Counted from the first letter of the stretch, positions 1 to 6,118 are shown. The stretch: 8,201 nt of DNA from Pontimonas sp. (GCA_021741945.1 JAIOWV010000054.1:1-8201), one strand, 5' to 3'. The notes: a model not told the origin generated them from the sequence alone. Translations and numbers: made by a program.

Positions 1-1
1 G

Positions 2-967
2 ACCGCGGAGGCCCCACCGGCGGCCGACCCTGCCCTGGTCTATGACGAGGAGCTCATCCGCGAGATGATTGCCCAGGTCCCAGAGGGCGGGGATTGGGAG
101 AGTATCGCCCAACACATCAGGGACATCAACGAGATTGCCAGCCTGGGGCCGGGAATCCCTCTCGAGGCAGCTCTCTCGCCGACGGTAGACCCTGAGAAGG
201 CAGCCATCACCATCGATGCCTACAGCAAGGCAATGGGCATGTGGTCGTTCTTTGAGGTCGTAGAGGTGCCCATTGTCTGGTCGATCATGAGTGAGAGCGA
301 TTATGACTGGTGGTATCAGAGGGTCCTAGACATCGAGACTCCACGCCCTTCGTTGGACGTGTGGAACCCGGAGAACAACCTGATGGGCCACTGTTACCTG
401 GACGCGTATTCCTACTGCGGCTATGGGAACCCCACGGAATCAGGCTTCATGTTTCAATACCTGGTGATTGGGTCGAGCTATGAGGGTGCACCAAACCGGA
501 ACACGGTTCACCATGAAGCCGCCCACTACTACCAGGCTGCAATACCGGGACATTTGGAGGCGGATCGCATACTCCCGTGCTGGTTCATTGAAGGGCAGGC
601 AAGTTTCATCGGTAACTCGATTGCCGCCACCTACAACCCAGCAGATCCTTTAAGCCGCTTCAACGAAGCCTTGCCCGGTAATGCGACCTGGAGCGTTGAC
701 GACTGGGGCGCCCTCATGACCGACCTGACCACTGACGACGCGGCTAAGGACGAGTGCCGGCAATCCGGAATCAACTACACCCTGGGTGCCGCTGTCTTTG
801 AGTACCTCTATGGCCACTACTCGATGCTCAATATCCACGAGCTCTATCTAGAAGCGGTCCGCACGAAAGACTGGAACCAAGCAACCACAGCTGCACTCGG
901 TCTGACCGCTGATGAACTGAATGCTGAACTTGCCATCTATGTTCACGATCTAGTCCAGGAGGGCTAG
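2..967 (+). CDS. Secreted-type HExxH zinc metallopeptidase, peptidase-MA-like (5' end outside window)
   Basis: The reading frame is open from the first bases of the window, so this is the 3' part of a longer gene; the ATG at 65 is internal. Residue numbers below count from that ATG. Before it the frame encodes an Ala/Pro-rich stretch (TAEAPPAADPALV) of the sort that follows a signal peptide or lipobox. The zinc site is clear: HEAAH at residues 150-154, within HHEAAHYYQ, and WFIEGQA at 173-179, whose Glu176 lies where gluzincins carry the third metal ligand. The later segment YTLGAAVFEYL (238-248) suits the helix after the active site in peptidase-MA-like proteins. Cys at 110, 118, 172 and 231 could form disulfides, in keeping with export. 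The role would be hydrolysis of an extracellular peptide or protein; the substrate is unknown. The fold and zinc site are well supported, proteolytic activity is inferred. The next gene begins about 130 bases downstream and may be independent. Confidence 0.82.
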   Translation, partial: TAEAPPAADPALVYDEELIREMIAQVPEGGDWESIAQHIRDINEIASLGPGIPLEAALSPTVDPEKAAITIDAYSKAMGMWSFFEVVEVPIVWSIMSESDYDWWYQRVLDIETPRPSLDVWNPENNLMGHCYLDAYSYCGYGNPTESGFMFQYLVIGSSYEGAPNRNTVHHEAAHYYQAAIPGHLEADRILPCWFIEGQASFIGNSIAATYNPADPLSRFNEALPGNATWSVDDWGALMTDLTTDDAAKDECRQSGINYTLGAAVFEYLYGHYSMLNIHELYLEAVRTKDWNQATTAALGLTADELNAELAIYVHDLVQEG

Positions 968-1085
968 CGCCCAAACTTTTCCTTGAGATTGTTTCGACTC
1001 TCTGAAACACTCGCTCCAAGCGCTCTTTGGCTTCGACAAATCGCTCACCACGGGTTTGTTGGCACGTCGTGTTTGCCACAACCCC

Positions 1086-1091
1086 AGGAGG
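1086..1091 (+). promoter_or_regulatory. Shine-Dalgarno AGGAGG that sets the start of the propeller gene
   Basis: A full AGGAGG lies four bases before the ATG at 1096. That ATG is followed directly by a textbook signal peptide, so it is preferred over the in-frame upstream ATG at 1027, which has no ribosome site and would bury the signal peptide. Confidence 0.85.
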
Positions 1092-1095
1092 CGGT

Positions 1096-2733
1096 ATGTC
1101 TCGTTCTTTTCGCACCCTCACCAGCGTCATCGCTCTGGCTCTCGCCCTCTCACTGGGGCCACTAACCGCTGCGCAGGCCAGCAACACGTGGGACGCGATA
1201 GGTTCTCCGATTACTGGCCCGGCGGGCTCATCTTCTGGCACCTCGGTCGCGATGAGTGCCGACGGTTCGATTGTCGCGGTTGGATCGCCGGAAATCGACC
1301 CAGTAGCTCCAGGCAGAGTGAAGGTGTATCAGCTCAGCTCTGGCACCTGGACTCAGTTAGGCGCCGACATCGTCGGCGCCGCTAACGGCGACCACACCGG
1401 CTGGGCTGTGGCACTGAGCTCTGATGGTTTGACGGTGGCAGTCGGCTCACCACGGGCGGACCCAGGCGGCACGAGTAACGCGGGAGTGGTTCGGGTCTAT
1501 CGTTTCCAATCAGGTGCCTGGGCTCAACTGGGTGCGGACATGTCTGGCGCGACAGTGTCTGAAACCTTCGGGTCTTCGGTAGCGCTTAGCGCTACTGGCA
1601 ACCGCGTGGCCATCGGAGTGCCCCGCGCCACTGGAGGTACTGGACCTGGTCGAGTACTGGTCTTCGATTACTCCACCGGAGCAGACTCTTGGTCGCAGAT
1701 TGGCGCGACGCTCCAGGGCGAGGTTAACTTTGACATGTTTGGGAACTCGGTTTCGCTCAGCGACGACGGTGCTTGGCTCGCAGTGGGTGCCCCAAAGAAC
1801 GATCTTGGTGGCACGGCCACAGACGCCGGTCGGGTGAAGGTTTTCGAACTCGTCACCACGACTTGGACCCAACGAGGTGCTGACATCGATGGCGAAGTCG
1901 CTGGTGATATTGCGGGCCAATCTGTGTCGCTGAGCGCTGGTGGTCAGCGATTGGTTGTTGGCTCCCCGGAGAGCAGCGTCACAGGATTCAAGGCGGGTCG
2001 AGCGAGGGTGTTCGATTACACCGGCTCTAGCTGGGACCCGATTGGTGGTGCTGTGAATGGAGAGCTTGCGGGGGACACCTTTGGGTGGGCTGTTGACATT
2101 AACGGCGCAGGCGATCGCATTGCAGTGAGTTCTCGCTTTAGCGATGTGCCAGGCGCCAGCGCGGGGTCGGTGACCGTCTTTAGCCTCATCTCAGGTGCGT
2201 GGAGTCAACTGGGTCAGACCGTGACGGGCACTAATGCATCAGACCAGGCTGGTTATGCCTTGGCAATGAACGCATCGGGCGACCGCCTAGCCATAGGAGC
2301 ACCGGTAGCGTCCTTGCCTAGCGACGGCAGTGGCCAAGTGCGAATCTTTGGTTTCACCGCCGCAACCTCACAAACCGCAGAAGCGAGCCCCGGGCAGCCC
2401 GGTATCTATATGCACATCGCGGGCCCTGTGGGCCGATCGGTGGAAGATTCACCAATCTACGTCGGTTCTGATCGTGTAGCTAAGTCCTCCAACTACACCC
2501 TGATGTTGCGTCGGGTGGGTGGCCTCTTCGTCACGCTGGCTGCAGGCCAGGTCGACGCCAGGGGTAATGCTGAAATGCGCATTACCCTGCCGACACTGGC
2601 GCCTGGTGACTACATGGTCACCTTCAGGGGAACCCACGCCAATGGCACGGGCCTCAAGCTCACCAACTACATCACCGTGGGTTCAGGCGGCACCTACCTC
2701 GTGATTGAAGAGAATCAACCGGGGACGTGGTAG
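1096..2733 (+). CDS. Exported seven-bladed FG-GAP-like beta-propeller protein with C-terminal beta-sandwich-like domain
   Basis: The 545-residue product starts at 1096 behind AGGAGG. Residues 1-28 are a Sec signal peptide: basic MSRSFR, a hydrophobic core of Ile/Ala/Leu, and a likely cut after AQA at 26-28. Residues about 49-422 hold seven repeats of roughly 54-58 residues with the pattern (F)GxSVALSxDGxxxAVGSPxxD...GRVKVYxxxxGxWxQxGxDIxG. The AVGSP-like cores lie at 61, 115, 172, 229, 287, 343 and 399. A lone outer strand, NTWDAIGSPITG at 30-41, matches the last strand of each repeat and probably closes the ring. This resembles FG-GAP/integrin-type propellers, but I see no calcium-binding DxDxDG loops. 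Residues about 436-533 look like a separate Ig-like beta domain. There is no LPxTG, lipobox or C-terminal membrane helix, so the protein is probably secreted or loosely surface-held. Its function is unknown; ligand binding or adhesion is a guess. Confidence 0.85.
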   Translation: MSRSFRTLTSVIALALALSLGPLTAAQASNTWDAIGSPITGPAGSSSGTSVAMSADGSIVAVGSPEIDPVAPGRVKVYQLSSGTWTQLGADIVGAANGDHTGWAVALSSDGLTVAVGSPRADPGGTSNAGVVRVYRFQSGAWAQLGADMSGATVSETFGSSVALSATGNRVAIGVPRATGGTGPGRVLVFDYSTGADSWSQIGATLQGEVNFDMFGNSVSLSDDGAWLAVGAPKNDLGGTATDAGRVKVFELVTTTWTQRGADIDGEVAGDIAGQSVSLSAGGQRLVVGSPESSVTGFKAGRARVFDYTGSSWDPIGGAVNGELAGDTFGWAVDINGAGDRIAVSSRFSDVPGASAGSVTVFSLISGAWSQLGQTVTGTNASDQAGYALAMNASGDRLAIGAPVASLPSDGSGQVRIFGFTAATSQTAEASPGQPGIYMHIAGPVGRSVEDSPIYVGSDRVAKSSNYTLMLRRVGGLFVTLAAGQVDARGNAEMRITLPTLAPGDYMVTFRGTHANGTGLKLTNYITVGSGGTYLVIEENQPGTW

Positions 2734-2765
2734 CAAAACCCAGGTTTGCTCTCTAGATTTAGGCC

Positions 2766-3257
2766 ATGGCCAGCTATAAAGACCTTCGTCAGAGAGCGCG
2801 AGTGCTTGATGACACGATTGTCGAGCTCATGGGCAGAATCGGCATGCCGTTTCTGCGCATTGGCATCGGTGTCATCTTCATCTGGTTTGGCCTTCTGAAG
2901 CCTTTGGGCCTCTCGCCGGCAGCCGAGCTGCTGGCAAACACCGTCTACTGGTGGACCCCGGAAATTGTTGTGCCAGCCATTGGCTGGTGGGAAGTAGCCA
3001 TTGGCATTACCTTCCTGATTCCCCAGCTCACTAGGGTGGCCATATTTCTCTTGGCAATCCAGATGCCAGGGACCTTCTTGCCCCTGGTTCTCTTGCCGGA
3101 GGTCTGTTTCACCGTTTTCCCCTGGGGATTAACCCTCGAGGGCCAATACATCGTCAAGAACCTCGTGATTATTGGTGCAGCACTCGTGATTGGCTCCACG
3201 ATTGAAACCAAGCGCCGCTTGAAAACCCAAGCAATCCCGGTGGTGAAGGCCTCATAG
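2766..3257 (+). CDS. Small DoxX/DUF417 (YkgB)-like four-helix membrane protein
   Basis: The product has 163 residues and four likely membrane helices at about 28-45, 66-85, 88-110 and 128-145, with a charged N-terminus and a basic C-terminal tail (KRRLK at 149-153) that should face the cytoplasm. Helix one carries RIGIGVIFIWFGLLK and helix four KNLVIIGAALVI; these match the LRxxxGxxFxWFGxxK and K(D/N)LxLLGAAL patterns of the DUF417/YkgB branch of the DoxX superfamily as I remember it. The length is typical. The biochemical role of this group is poorly known; links to redox or quinone chemistry are reported for some DoxX relatives and should not be assumed here. The gene begins 32 bases after the propeller gene and has only a weak ribosome site (AGG at 2761-2763), so co-transcription with the propeller gene is likely. 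Family placement is moderately sure, function unknown. Confidence 0.75.
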   Translation: MASYKDLRQRARVLDDTIVELMGRIGMPFLRIGIGVIFIWFGLLKPLGLSPAAELLANTVYWWTPEIVVPAIGWWEVAIGITFLIPQLTRVAIFLLAIQMPGTFLPLVLLPEVCFTVFPWGLTLEGQYIVKNLVIIGAALVIGSTIETKRRLKTQAIPVVKAS

Positions 3258-3258
3258 C

Positions 3259-3290
3259 CAAAAAACAAGGCCCCCTCAGTGAGGGGGCCT
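3259..3290 (-). terminator. Intrinsic terminator for leftward transcription
   Basis: AGGCCCCCTC (3268-3277) and GAGGGGGCCT (3281-3290) form a perfect 10-bp stem with a 3-base loop. Read on the - strand, the stem is followed by TTGTTTTTT, made by the A-rich 3259-3267. On the + strand no T tract follows (TGTGCCC). It therefore best serves the leftward transcript ending with the 124-residue gene, although the stem may also slow rightward transcription from the DoxX-like gene, whose stop is at 3255-3257. Confidence 0.85.
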
Positions 3291-3371
3291 GTGCCCGGTA
3301 GTCGAAACATCCGGGGGTGTAGAAGGAAAGCTAGCACAGTGGGGCCGTTGCCGCCGTCGTTAGCGAGCGAG

Positions 3372-3746
3372 CTAATACATCAACAGTTTCGAGCGCAGTA
3401 TCTGCTCGAACTTGGCAACATCACCAGCCGCTAGGTCCAGATCGTTCCAATCGGCGATCATGCTAAGTCGCCCACTACCGTCATCAATCAACACACAGGG
3501 CTCGCGGCCATCACTGGCCGCGATCTGCTCCGTACTTCTCTGGTTTCGATACACCACTACCAACTCATGGCCTAAGTCAGCGGCCAGCCTCGCGCGCAAT
3601 GCTTTCCACGCGGGACTGGGGTTCCCTGGAGATCGACAGAGGTGAGACAGGGCGCAGGCATGAAGGCCAGTGAGGCGACCGATGCTTCGGCCGAGTTCCC
3701 GAAGCACGCCACTATCTGCCTTGACCACACCAATGAGCTTGACCAC
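3372..3746 (-). CDS. Hypothetical protein, 124 residues
   Basis: I do not recognise this protein. The frame opens with GTG at 3746, and an in-frame TGA lies only four codons further upstream (3759-3761), so no longer start is available. A G-rich run (GGGGG at 3751-3755 on the - strand) is a possible but weak ribosome site. The N-terminal half is basic with several Ser/Gly/Leu residues (LRELGRSIGRLTGL at 15-28). The C-terminal half alternates hydrophobic strands and acidic loops (HELVVVYRN at 60-68, CVLIDDGSG at 83-91) and ends in a helix-like stretch. There is no signal peptide or membrane segment, so it is probably cytoplasmic. It lies 76 bases after the permease gene on the same strand and before a leftward intrinsic terminator, which supports it being transcribed. 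It could be a spurious frame; the terminator and amino-acid pattern favour a real gene. Confidence 0.55.
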   Translation of the reverse strand: MVKLIGVVKADSGVLRELGRSIGRLTGLHACALSHLCRSPGNPSPAWKALRARLAADLGHELVVVYRNQRSTEQIAASDGREPCVLIDDGSGRLSMIADWNDLDLAAGDVAKFEQILRSKLLMY

Positions 3747-3777
3747 AGAACCCCCGTTTCAGGGGAGCGTAGCAAGT

Positions 3778-3811
3778 CATGGCCGCTGGCGCCTGGGCGC
3801 CAGAGGCCATG
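3778..3811 (-). terminator. Strong hairpin after the permease gene, possible terminator without a clear T tract
   Basis: CATGGCC (3778-3784) pairs with GGCCATG (3805-3811), and CTGGCGCC (3786-3793) with GGCGCCAG (3796-3803). One mismatch separates the two blocks and two bases lie at the centre. It starts 11 bases after the permease stop in the leftward direction. What follows leftward (ACTTGCTACG) is not a T run, so it may be a weak terminator, an mRNA 3'-end stabiliser, or a processing site before the 124-residue gene. Confidence 0.55.
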
Positions 3812-3822
3812 AGCAATGCGTG

Positions 3823-5208
3823 CTACTTCTTGTGGCCGCCCACGGCGAAGAGCGCCACGAGTGACAGCAGCGCTGCAGCCGGCAGGCTGACGTCGACCCC
3901 GAGCGCCAGGTTCGCGAGTGGGCCCACATAGTCGATGCTTGAAATGCCGAGGATTCCCCCGACGCTGCCGACAATCCAGGCGAACACCGCGCGGAGGTTC
4001 CAACCACCGGTGTACCAGTAGCGTCCGCCACTCTTGCGCTGGTTGAAGATCTGGAGATCATCCAGGTGGAAGACACCCTTGGTCTTTGCGTAGAAGTAGA
4101 GGCTCAGCGTTGCCCAGGACGTTGCCAGCGCGGTGAGGAACAACACAGAGTTGGTCACTGCTGCCTCTGCATCGAAGACAAACTTGCCAAGGAACACAAG
4201 ACCGGTGGCAGTCAGGGCAACCAACACTGTCGATTGCAGACGGCTCAGGCGAGGAAGGATTGCATCCAAGTCGCGCCCCATGCTGTACAGGTTGATGGCA
4301 CCCTGACCAAGAGATCCGATGACACCCACAAGCAGGAGCGGGATCAGCAGCCACGCGGGTGATCCCGCGACATAGCCGGCTGCGAAACTGAACTCGTCAA
4401 AGGCCGCCACAGCCACAAAAGCGCCAAATAAGGTGGGGATGAGCAAGCCGACCATCATGGCCCCAAAGGTGGAGCGGACCACGTCGGCTTCAGTCTTTTG
4501 GTCTGAGATGTAGCGCGACCAGTCACCCGTTTGGGTCACATAGGAGATAGGACCAGAGACGCCGGCGGTCAGCGCTGCCAACAACCACGTGGGCCAGAAG
4601 GAGCCCAGCGCATACAGCTCTGGGTCACCGGCATAGCCGGCGTCGAATGAGCTCCAGAGTGCCACGATGCTCAGCACGACAAGGATTCCCATGGCAGGGG
4701 CAACAAACGAGTTCACGCCCACAATTGTGCGGTATCCCATGACCGCGAAGACCACGACGATCAGCGCGATAAGCCCATAGCTGAGGCCCAAAGTCACAGC
4801 GTCGGGTTCAAAGCCTGCAAGGCGACCGGTGCCGGAGGACAGCACTTCGCCTCCGGTCCAAATCGTGAGTGCCACATACTGCAGGGTGATCAGCAGGCCA
4901 ACGAACGAGCCGACCAATCGGCCCCTCACCCCAAAGTACGCGCCGGAGGCAACAGAGTTATTGGTCGAGGCTTTCCACCCCAGCAGCGCAGACCGTGCCA
5001 CAAAAAGTGACCCGACTGTGGTGCCGACAACAATCGCGCTCACTGCCTCCCACCAACCAAGGCCGTAGAGAATCGTGAGCCAGCCAAAGACCATGACTGA
5101 GACCGACAGGTTCGCACCCAAGAAAACCGTGAAGAGAGAGGACGGTGTTGAAGTCCTCTCGGAGGCCGGGACTGTGTCCACGCCTCTGCGTTCGATTACA
5201 TCCGCCAT
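3823..5208 (-). CDS. NCS1-family nucleobase/cation symporter-type permease (PF02133)
   Basis: The product is a 461-residue integral membrane protein with about twelve hydrophobic segments, the usual NCS1 length. The start is the ATG at 5208, because AGGAG lies five bases upstream and the conserved N-terminus ERRGVDTVPASERTS begins four residues later. Other NCS1 marks are SSLFTVFLGANLS (23-35), IWTGGEV (116-122) with the aromatic residue expected in helix 3, GDWSRYI (228-234), GQGAINLYSMG (301-311), and the C-terminal GGRYWYTGGWN (394-404). The family imports compounds such as cytosine, purines, uracil, allantoin, hydantoins or thiamine with sodium or protons. The substrate cannot be told from sequence here, and no adjacent catabolic gene points to one. 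The gap upstream contains a 9-bp-arm inverted repeat that may regulate it. The family call is very sure, the substrate is not. Confidence 0.95.
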   Translation of the reverse strand: MADVIERRGVDTVPASERTSTPSSLFTVFLGANLSVSVMVFGWLTILYGLGWWEAVSAIVVGTTVGSLFVARSALLGWKASTNNSVASGAYFGVRGRLVGSFVGLLITLQYVALTIWTGGEVLSSGTGRLAGFEPDAVTLGLSYGLIALIVVVFAVMGYRTIVGVNSFVAPAMGILVVLSIVALWSSFDAGYAGDPELYALGSFWPTWLLAALTAGVSGPISYVTQTGDWSRYISDQKTEADVVRSTFGAMMVGLLIPTLFGAFVAVAAFDEFSFAAGYVAGSPAWLLIPLLLVGVIGSLGQGAINLYSMGRDLDAILPRLSRLQSTVLVALTATGLVFLGKFVFDAEAAVTNSVLFLTALATSWATLSLYFYAKTKGVFHLDDLQIFNQRKSGGRYWYTGGWNLRAVFAWIVGSVGGILGISSIDYVGPLANLALGVDVSLPAAALLSLVALFAVGGHKK

Positions 5209-5213
5209 TCCGA

Positions 5214-5218
5214 CTCCT
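5214..5218 (-). promoter_or_regulatory. Shine-Dalgarno AGGAG that sets the permease start
   Basis: On the - strand the sequence reads AAAGGAGTCGGA followed by ATG, giving five bases between AGGAG and the start at 5208. The in-frame start at 5286 would add 26 residues unlike the family and would put the upstream palindrome inside the coding region, so it is rejected. Confidence 0.85.
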
Positions 5219-5231
5219 TTGTCAGCGCTAG

Positions 5232-5259
5232 GGCACCTCACGCGAGCGCCTGAGGTGCC
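5232..5259. repeat. Inverted repeat in the permease leader/promoter region, possible operator
   Basis: GGCACCTCA (5232-5240) and TGAGGTGCC (5251-5259) are perfect 9-bp arms around a 10-base centre that can itself pair GCG with CGC. The arm centres are 19 bp apart, close to two helical turns, as for a dimeric regulator site. A possible -10 on the - strand, TACGAT (5268-5263), would put the transcript start inside the right arm. The repeat also lies just after the zinc-ribbon gene, so an upstream-transcript terminator is another reading, but no T tract follows. Confidence 0.5.
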
Positions 5260-5299
5260 TCTATCGTAGTCACCGCTGTGACCCACTCAGCGTCAGCTG

Positions 5300-5500
5300 T
5301 TACTGATTCCACTCCGCCTCTTCATCAAAAGCACTGCCGTATTGGGTTTCCGGGTAGGCAGTGTTGGGGGAGTAGCCATAGCGACCAGAGTGCACATCAC
5401 CCTCGTTCATGAGTGGCTCACCGCATCCCACACAAAAGTCATTGCCCGACACCCACGGAGTGTTGCACTGAGGGCAGTATTGAGGCTCTTTCTCTGGCAT
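5300..5500 (-). CDS. Small zinc-ribbon protein, 66 residues
   Basis: Two CxxC knuckles, CPQC at 9-12 and CVGC at 23-26 followed by GEPL, form a classical zinc ribbon of the short bacterial zinc_ribbon type (CPxC...FCxxCGxxL). The remaining 40 residues are acidic and rich in Tyr/Gly/Asn and look disordered. There is no membrane segment. The ATG at 5498-5500 shares its first A with the last base of the preceding gene's TAA (TAATG), and GGAGGAG (5512-5506 on the - strand) sits five bases before it within the end of that gene. Translation is therefore probably coupled to the 86-residue gene. The partner and function are unknown; such ribbons usually mediate protein or nucleic-acid contacts. The structure call is firm, the role is not. 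Confidence 0.85.
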   Translation of the reverse strand: MPEKEPQYCPQCNTPWVSGNDFCVGCGEPLMNEGDVHSGRYGYSPNTAYPETQYGSAFDEEAEWNQ

Positions 5501-5760
5501 TACTTCTCCTCCTTCATGTAGGTGTTGACCAAGACAGTGTTCTTCTTCTCTTGGATACTCGTCATCAGAAGCCCCAACTGTGAGTGGTAGGGCAAACCCG
5601 GGCTGTGATCGGTGAAGTATCCATCGGATCCCGGAACATTCGGGTGCTGCACGCTCCCGCTCAAAACCCAGCCGGTGAGGATGGCACCATCATCACCGGT
5701 TGCTCGCACGTAGTCGGCAATCGCATCATCAAGTCGCTGCTTTGCTGCCTGAGGTTCCAT
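5500..5760 (-). CDS. Hypothetical actinobacterial small protein, 86 residues
   Basis: The start chosen is the ATG at 5760: AAGGAG (5775-5770 on the - strand) lies nine bases before it, whereas the GTG two codons earlier (5766) would leave only three bases. The N-terminus MEPQAAKQRLDDAIADYVRA reads as a helix. It is followed by a GDDGAILTGWVLSGSV strand region and a C-terminal segment GLPYHSQLGLLMTSIQ before a charged tail. The layout (helix, xxLTGWVL, then PYHxxLGLL) reminds me of short uncharacterised proteins of actinobacteria and their phages, but I cannot verify this. There is no signal peptide or membrane segment. The stop overlaps the zinc-ribbon start (TAATG), so the two form one translational unit and may act together. 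The gene diverges from the 74-residue gene across a large palindrome. Gene reality is fairly sure, function unknown. Confidence 0.75.
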   Translation of the reverse strand: MEPQAAKQRLDDAIADYVRATGDDGAILTGWVLSGSVQHPNVPGSDGYFTDHSPGLPYHSQLGLLMTSIQEKKNTVLVNTYMKEEK

Positions 5761-5769
5761 TGGCACGCA

Positions 5770-5775
5770 CTCCTT
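5770..5775 (-). promoter_or_regulatory. Shine-Dalgarno AAGGAG for the 86-residue gene
   Basis: AAGGAG on the - strand lies nine bases from the ATG at 5760 and only three from the GTG at 5766. This spacing decides for the ATG. Confidence 0.7.
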
Positions 5776-5788
5776 CTGGCTAGGAAAC

Positions 5789-5806
5789 CCGGGGCCACTA
5801 CCCCGG
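5789..5806. repeat. Small GC-rich inverted repeat in the leader of the 86-residue gene
   Basis: CCGGGG (5789-5794) and CCCCGG (5801-5806) can form a 6-bp stem with a 6-base loop, ending 14 bases before the ribosome site of the leftward gene. It could be an RNA leader hairpin that affects translation, or chance in GC-rich DNA. No regulatory class is recognised. Confidence 0.35.
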
Positions 5807-5822
5807 AATCAAGAACCATAGC

Positions 5823-5857
5823 CCCCACCACTGACACGACTCGTGTCAGTGGTGGGG
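5823..5857. repeat. 35-bp near-perfect palindrome between divergent genes, candidate shared operator
   Basis: The left arm 5823-5839 (starting CCCCACCACTGACACG) and right arm 5841-5857 are exact 17-bp reverse complements around a single C at 5840. The element sits between the leftward 86-residue gene and the rightward 74-residue gene. Possible -10 hexamers flank it on both sides: TGTAAT at 5858-5863 on the + strand and TATGGT at 5820-5815 on the - strand. No T tract follows on either strand, which argues against a terminator. A dimeric or tetrameric repressor site controlling both genes is the likeliest reading; a cruciform or RNA hairpin is possible. Confidence 0.7.
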
Positions 5858-5893
5858 TGTAATGTCGGCGGTCCTCTAACAGACAAGGACCCT

Positions 5894-6118
5894 ATGCAGC
5901 AGTATTCCTATGAGCTCCACTTCGCATCAGACGCCCACATCGAGACCAACACCCTCTTCGCCGAGAACCTCACCATTGCCATGGATTTCTTCGATGGCCT
6001 TTACCTCGAACTCCACAGAGACAACACCCGCCACCCGAACAGCCTCAGGCTGCTCGACCAGGCCGGCGAAGAAGAACTAGCCCGTTACACCACGCACTTT
6101 GATGCCCTGGCGCGCTAG
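5894..6118 (+). CDS. Hypothetical protein, 74 residues
   Basis: I do not recognise this protein. The start chosen is the ATG at 5894, with AAGGA at 5885-5889 four bases upstream; an in-frame GTG at 5843 lies inside the large palindrome and has no ribosome site. The product MQQYSYELHFASDAHIETN... begins with a beta-strand-like stretch, then a likely helix (LFAENLTIAMDFFDGLYLEL, 21-40) and a charged helix near the C-terminus (EEELARYTTHFDAL). It is acidic, lacks Cys, signal peptide and membrane segments, and should be cytoplasmic. It diverges from the 86-residue gene across a 35-bp palindrome that may control both. It converges on the XRE gene, the two stop codons sharing one CTAG. A small regulator, inhibitor or toxin-like partner would all be guesses. 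Confidence 0.65.
   Translation: MQQYSYELHFASDAHIETNTLFAENLTIAMDFFDGLYLELHRDNTRHPNSLRLLDQAGEEELARYTTHFDALAR

Noticed and set aside
990..1009. TGTTTC...GAAACA inverted repeat between the metallopeptidase and propeller genes as an operator or terminator
   Set aside because: Arms of six bases with an 8-base loop, no T tract and no known motif; may be chance.
1027..1095. Upstream in-frame ATG extending the propeller protein by 23 residues
   Set aside because: No ribosome site, and it would place the signal peptide internally; AGGAGG and the signal peptide fix the start at 1096.
828..1241. Opposite-strand frame of 137 codons
   Set aside because: It overlaps the metallopeptidase end and the propeller start, has low-complexity basic content and no ribosome site; it is a shadow frame.
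1510..1920. Opposite-strand frame of 136 codons within the propeller gene
   Set aside because: It lies wholly antisense to a clearly coding repeat region and shows no protein-like pattern.
3294..3315. CCCGG...CCGGG hairpin as a second terminator
   Set aside because: Only five paired bases with a 12-base loop and no T tract; too weak to call.
2945..3337. Opposite-strand frame of 130 codons over the DoxX-like gene
   Set aside because: It is antisense to a clear membrane protein and runs through the terminator stem.
5209..5286. Longer permease start at 5286
   Set aside because: The extra 26 residues do not resemble the family N-terminus, and the palindrome and AAAGGAG would fall inside the coding region.
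5796..5802. CACTACC shared with the 23-bp repeats as a distant operator half-site
   Set aside because: CACTACC-like strings recur elsewhere in the window, including inside genes, so a seven-base match carries no weight.
5843..5893. GTG start for the 74-residue gene at 5843
   Set aside because: It lies within the 35-bp palindrome and lacks a ribosome site; AAGGA before the ATG at 5894 is better.
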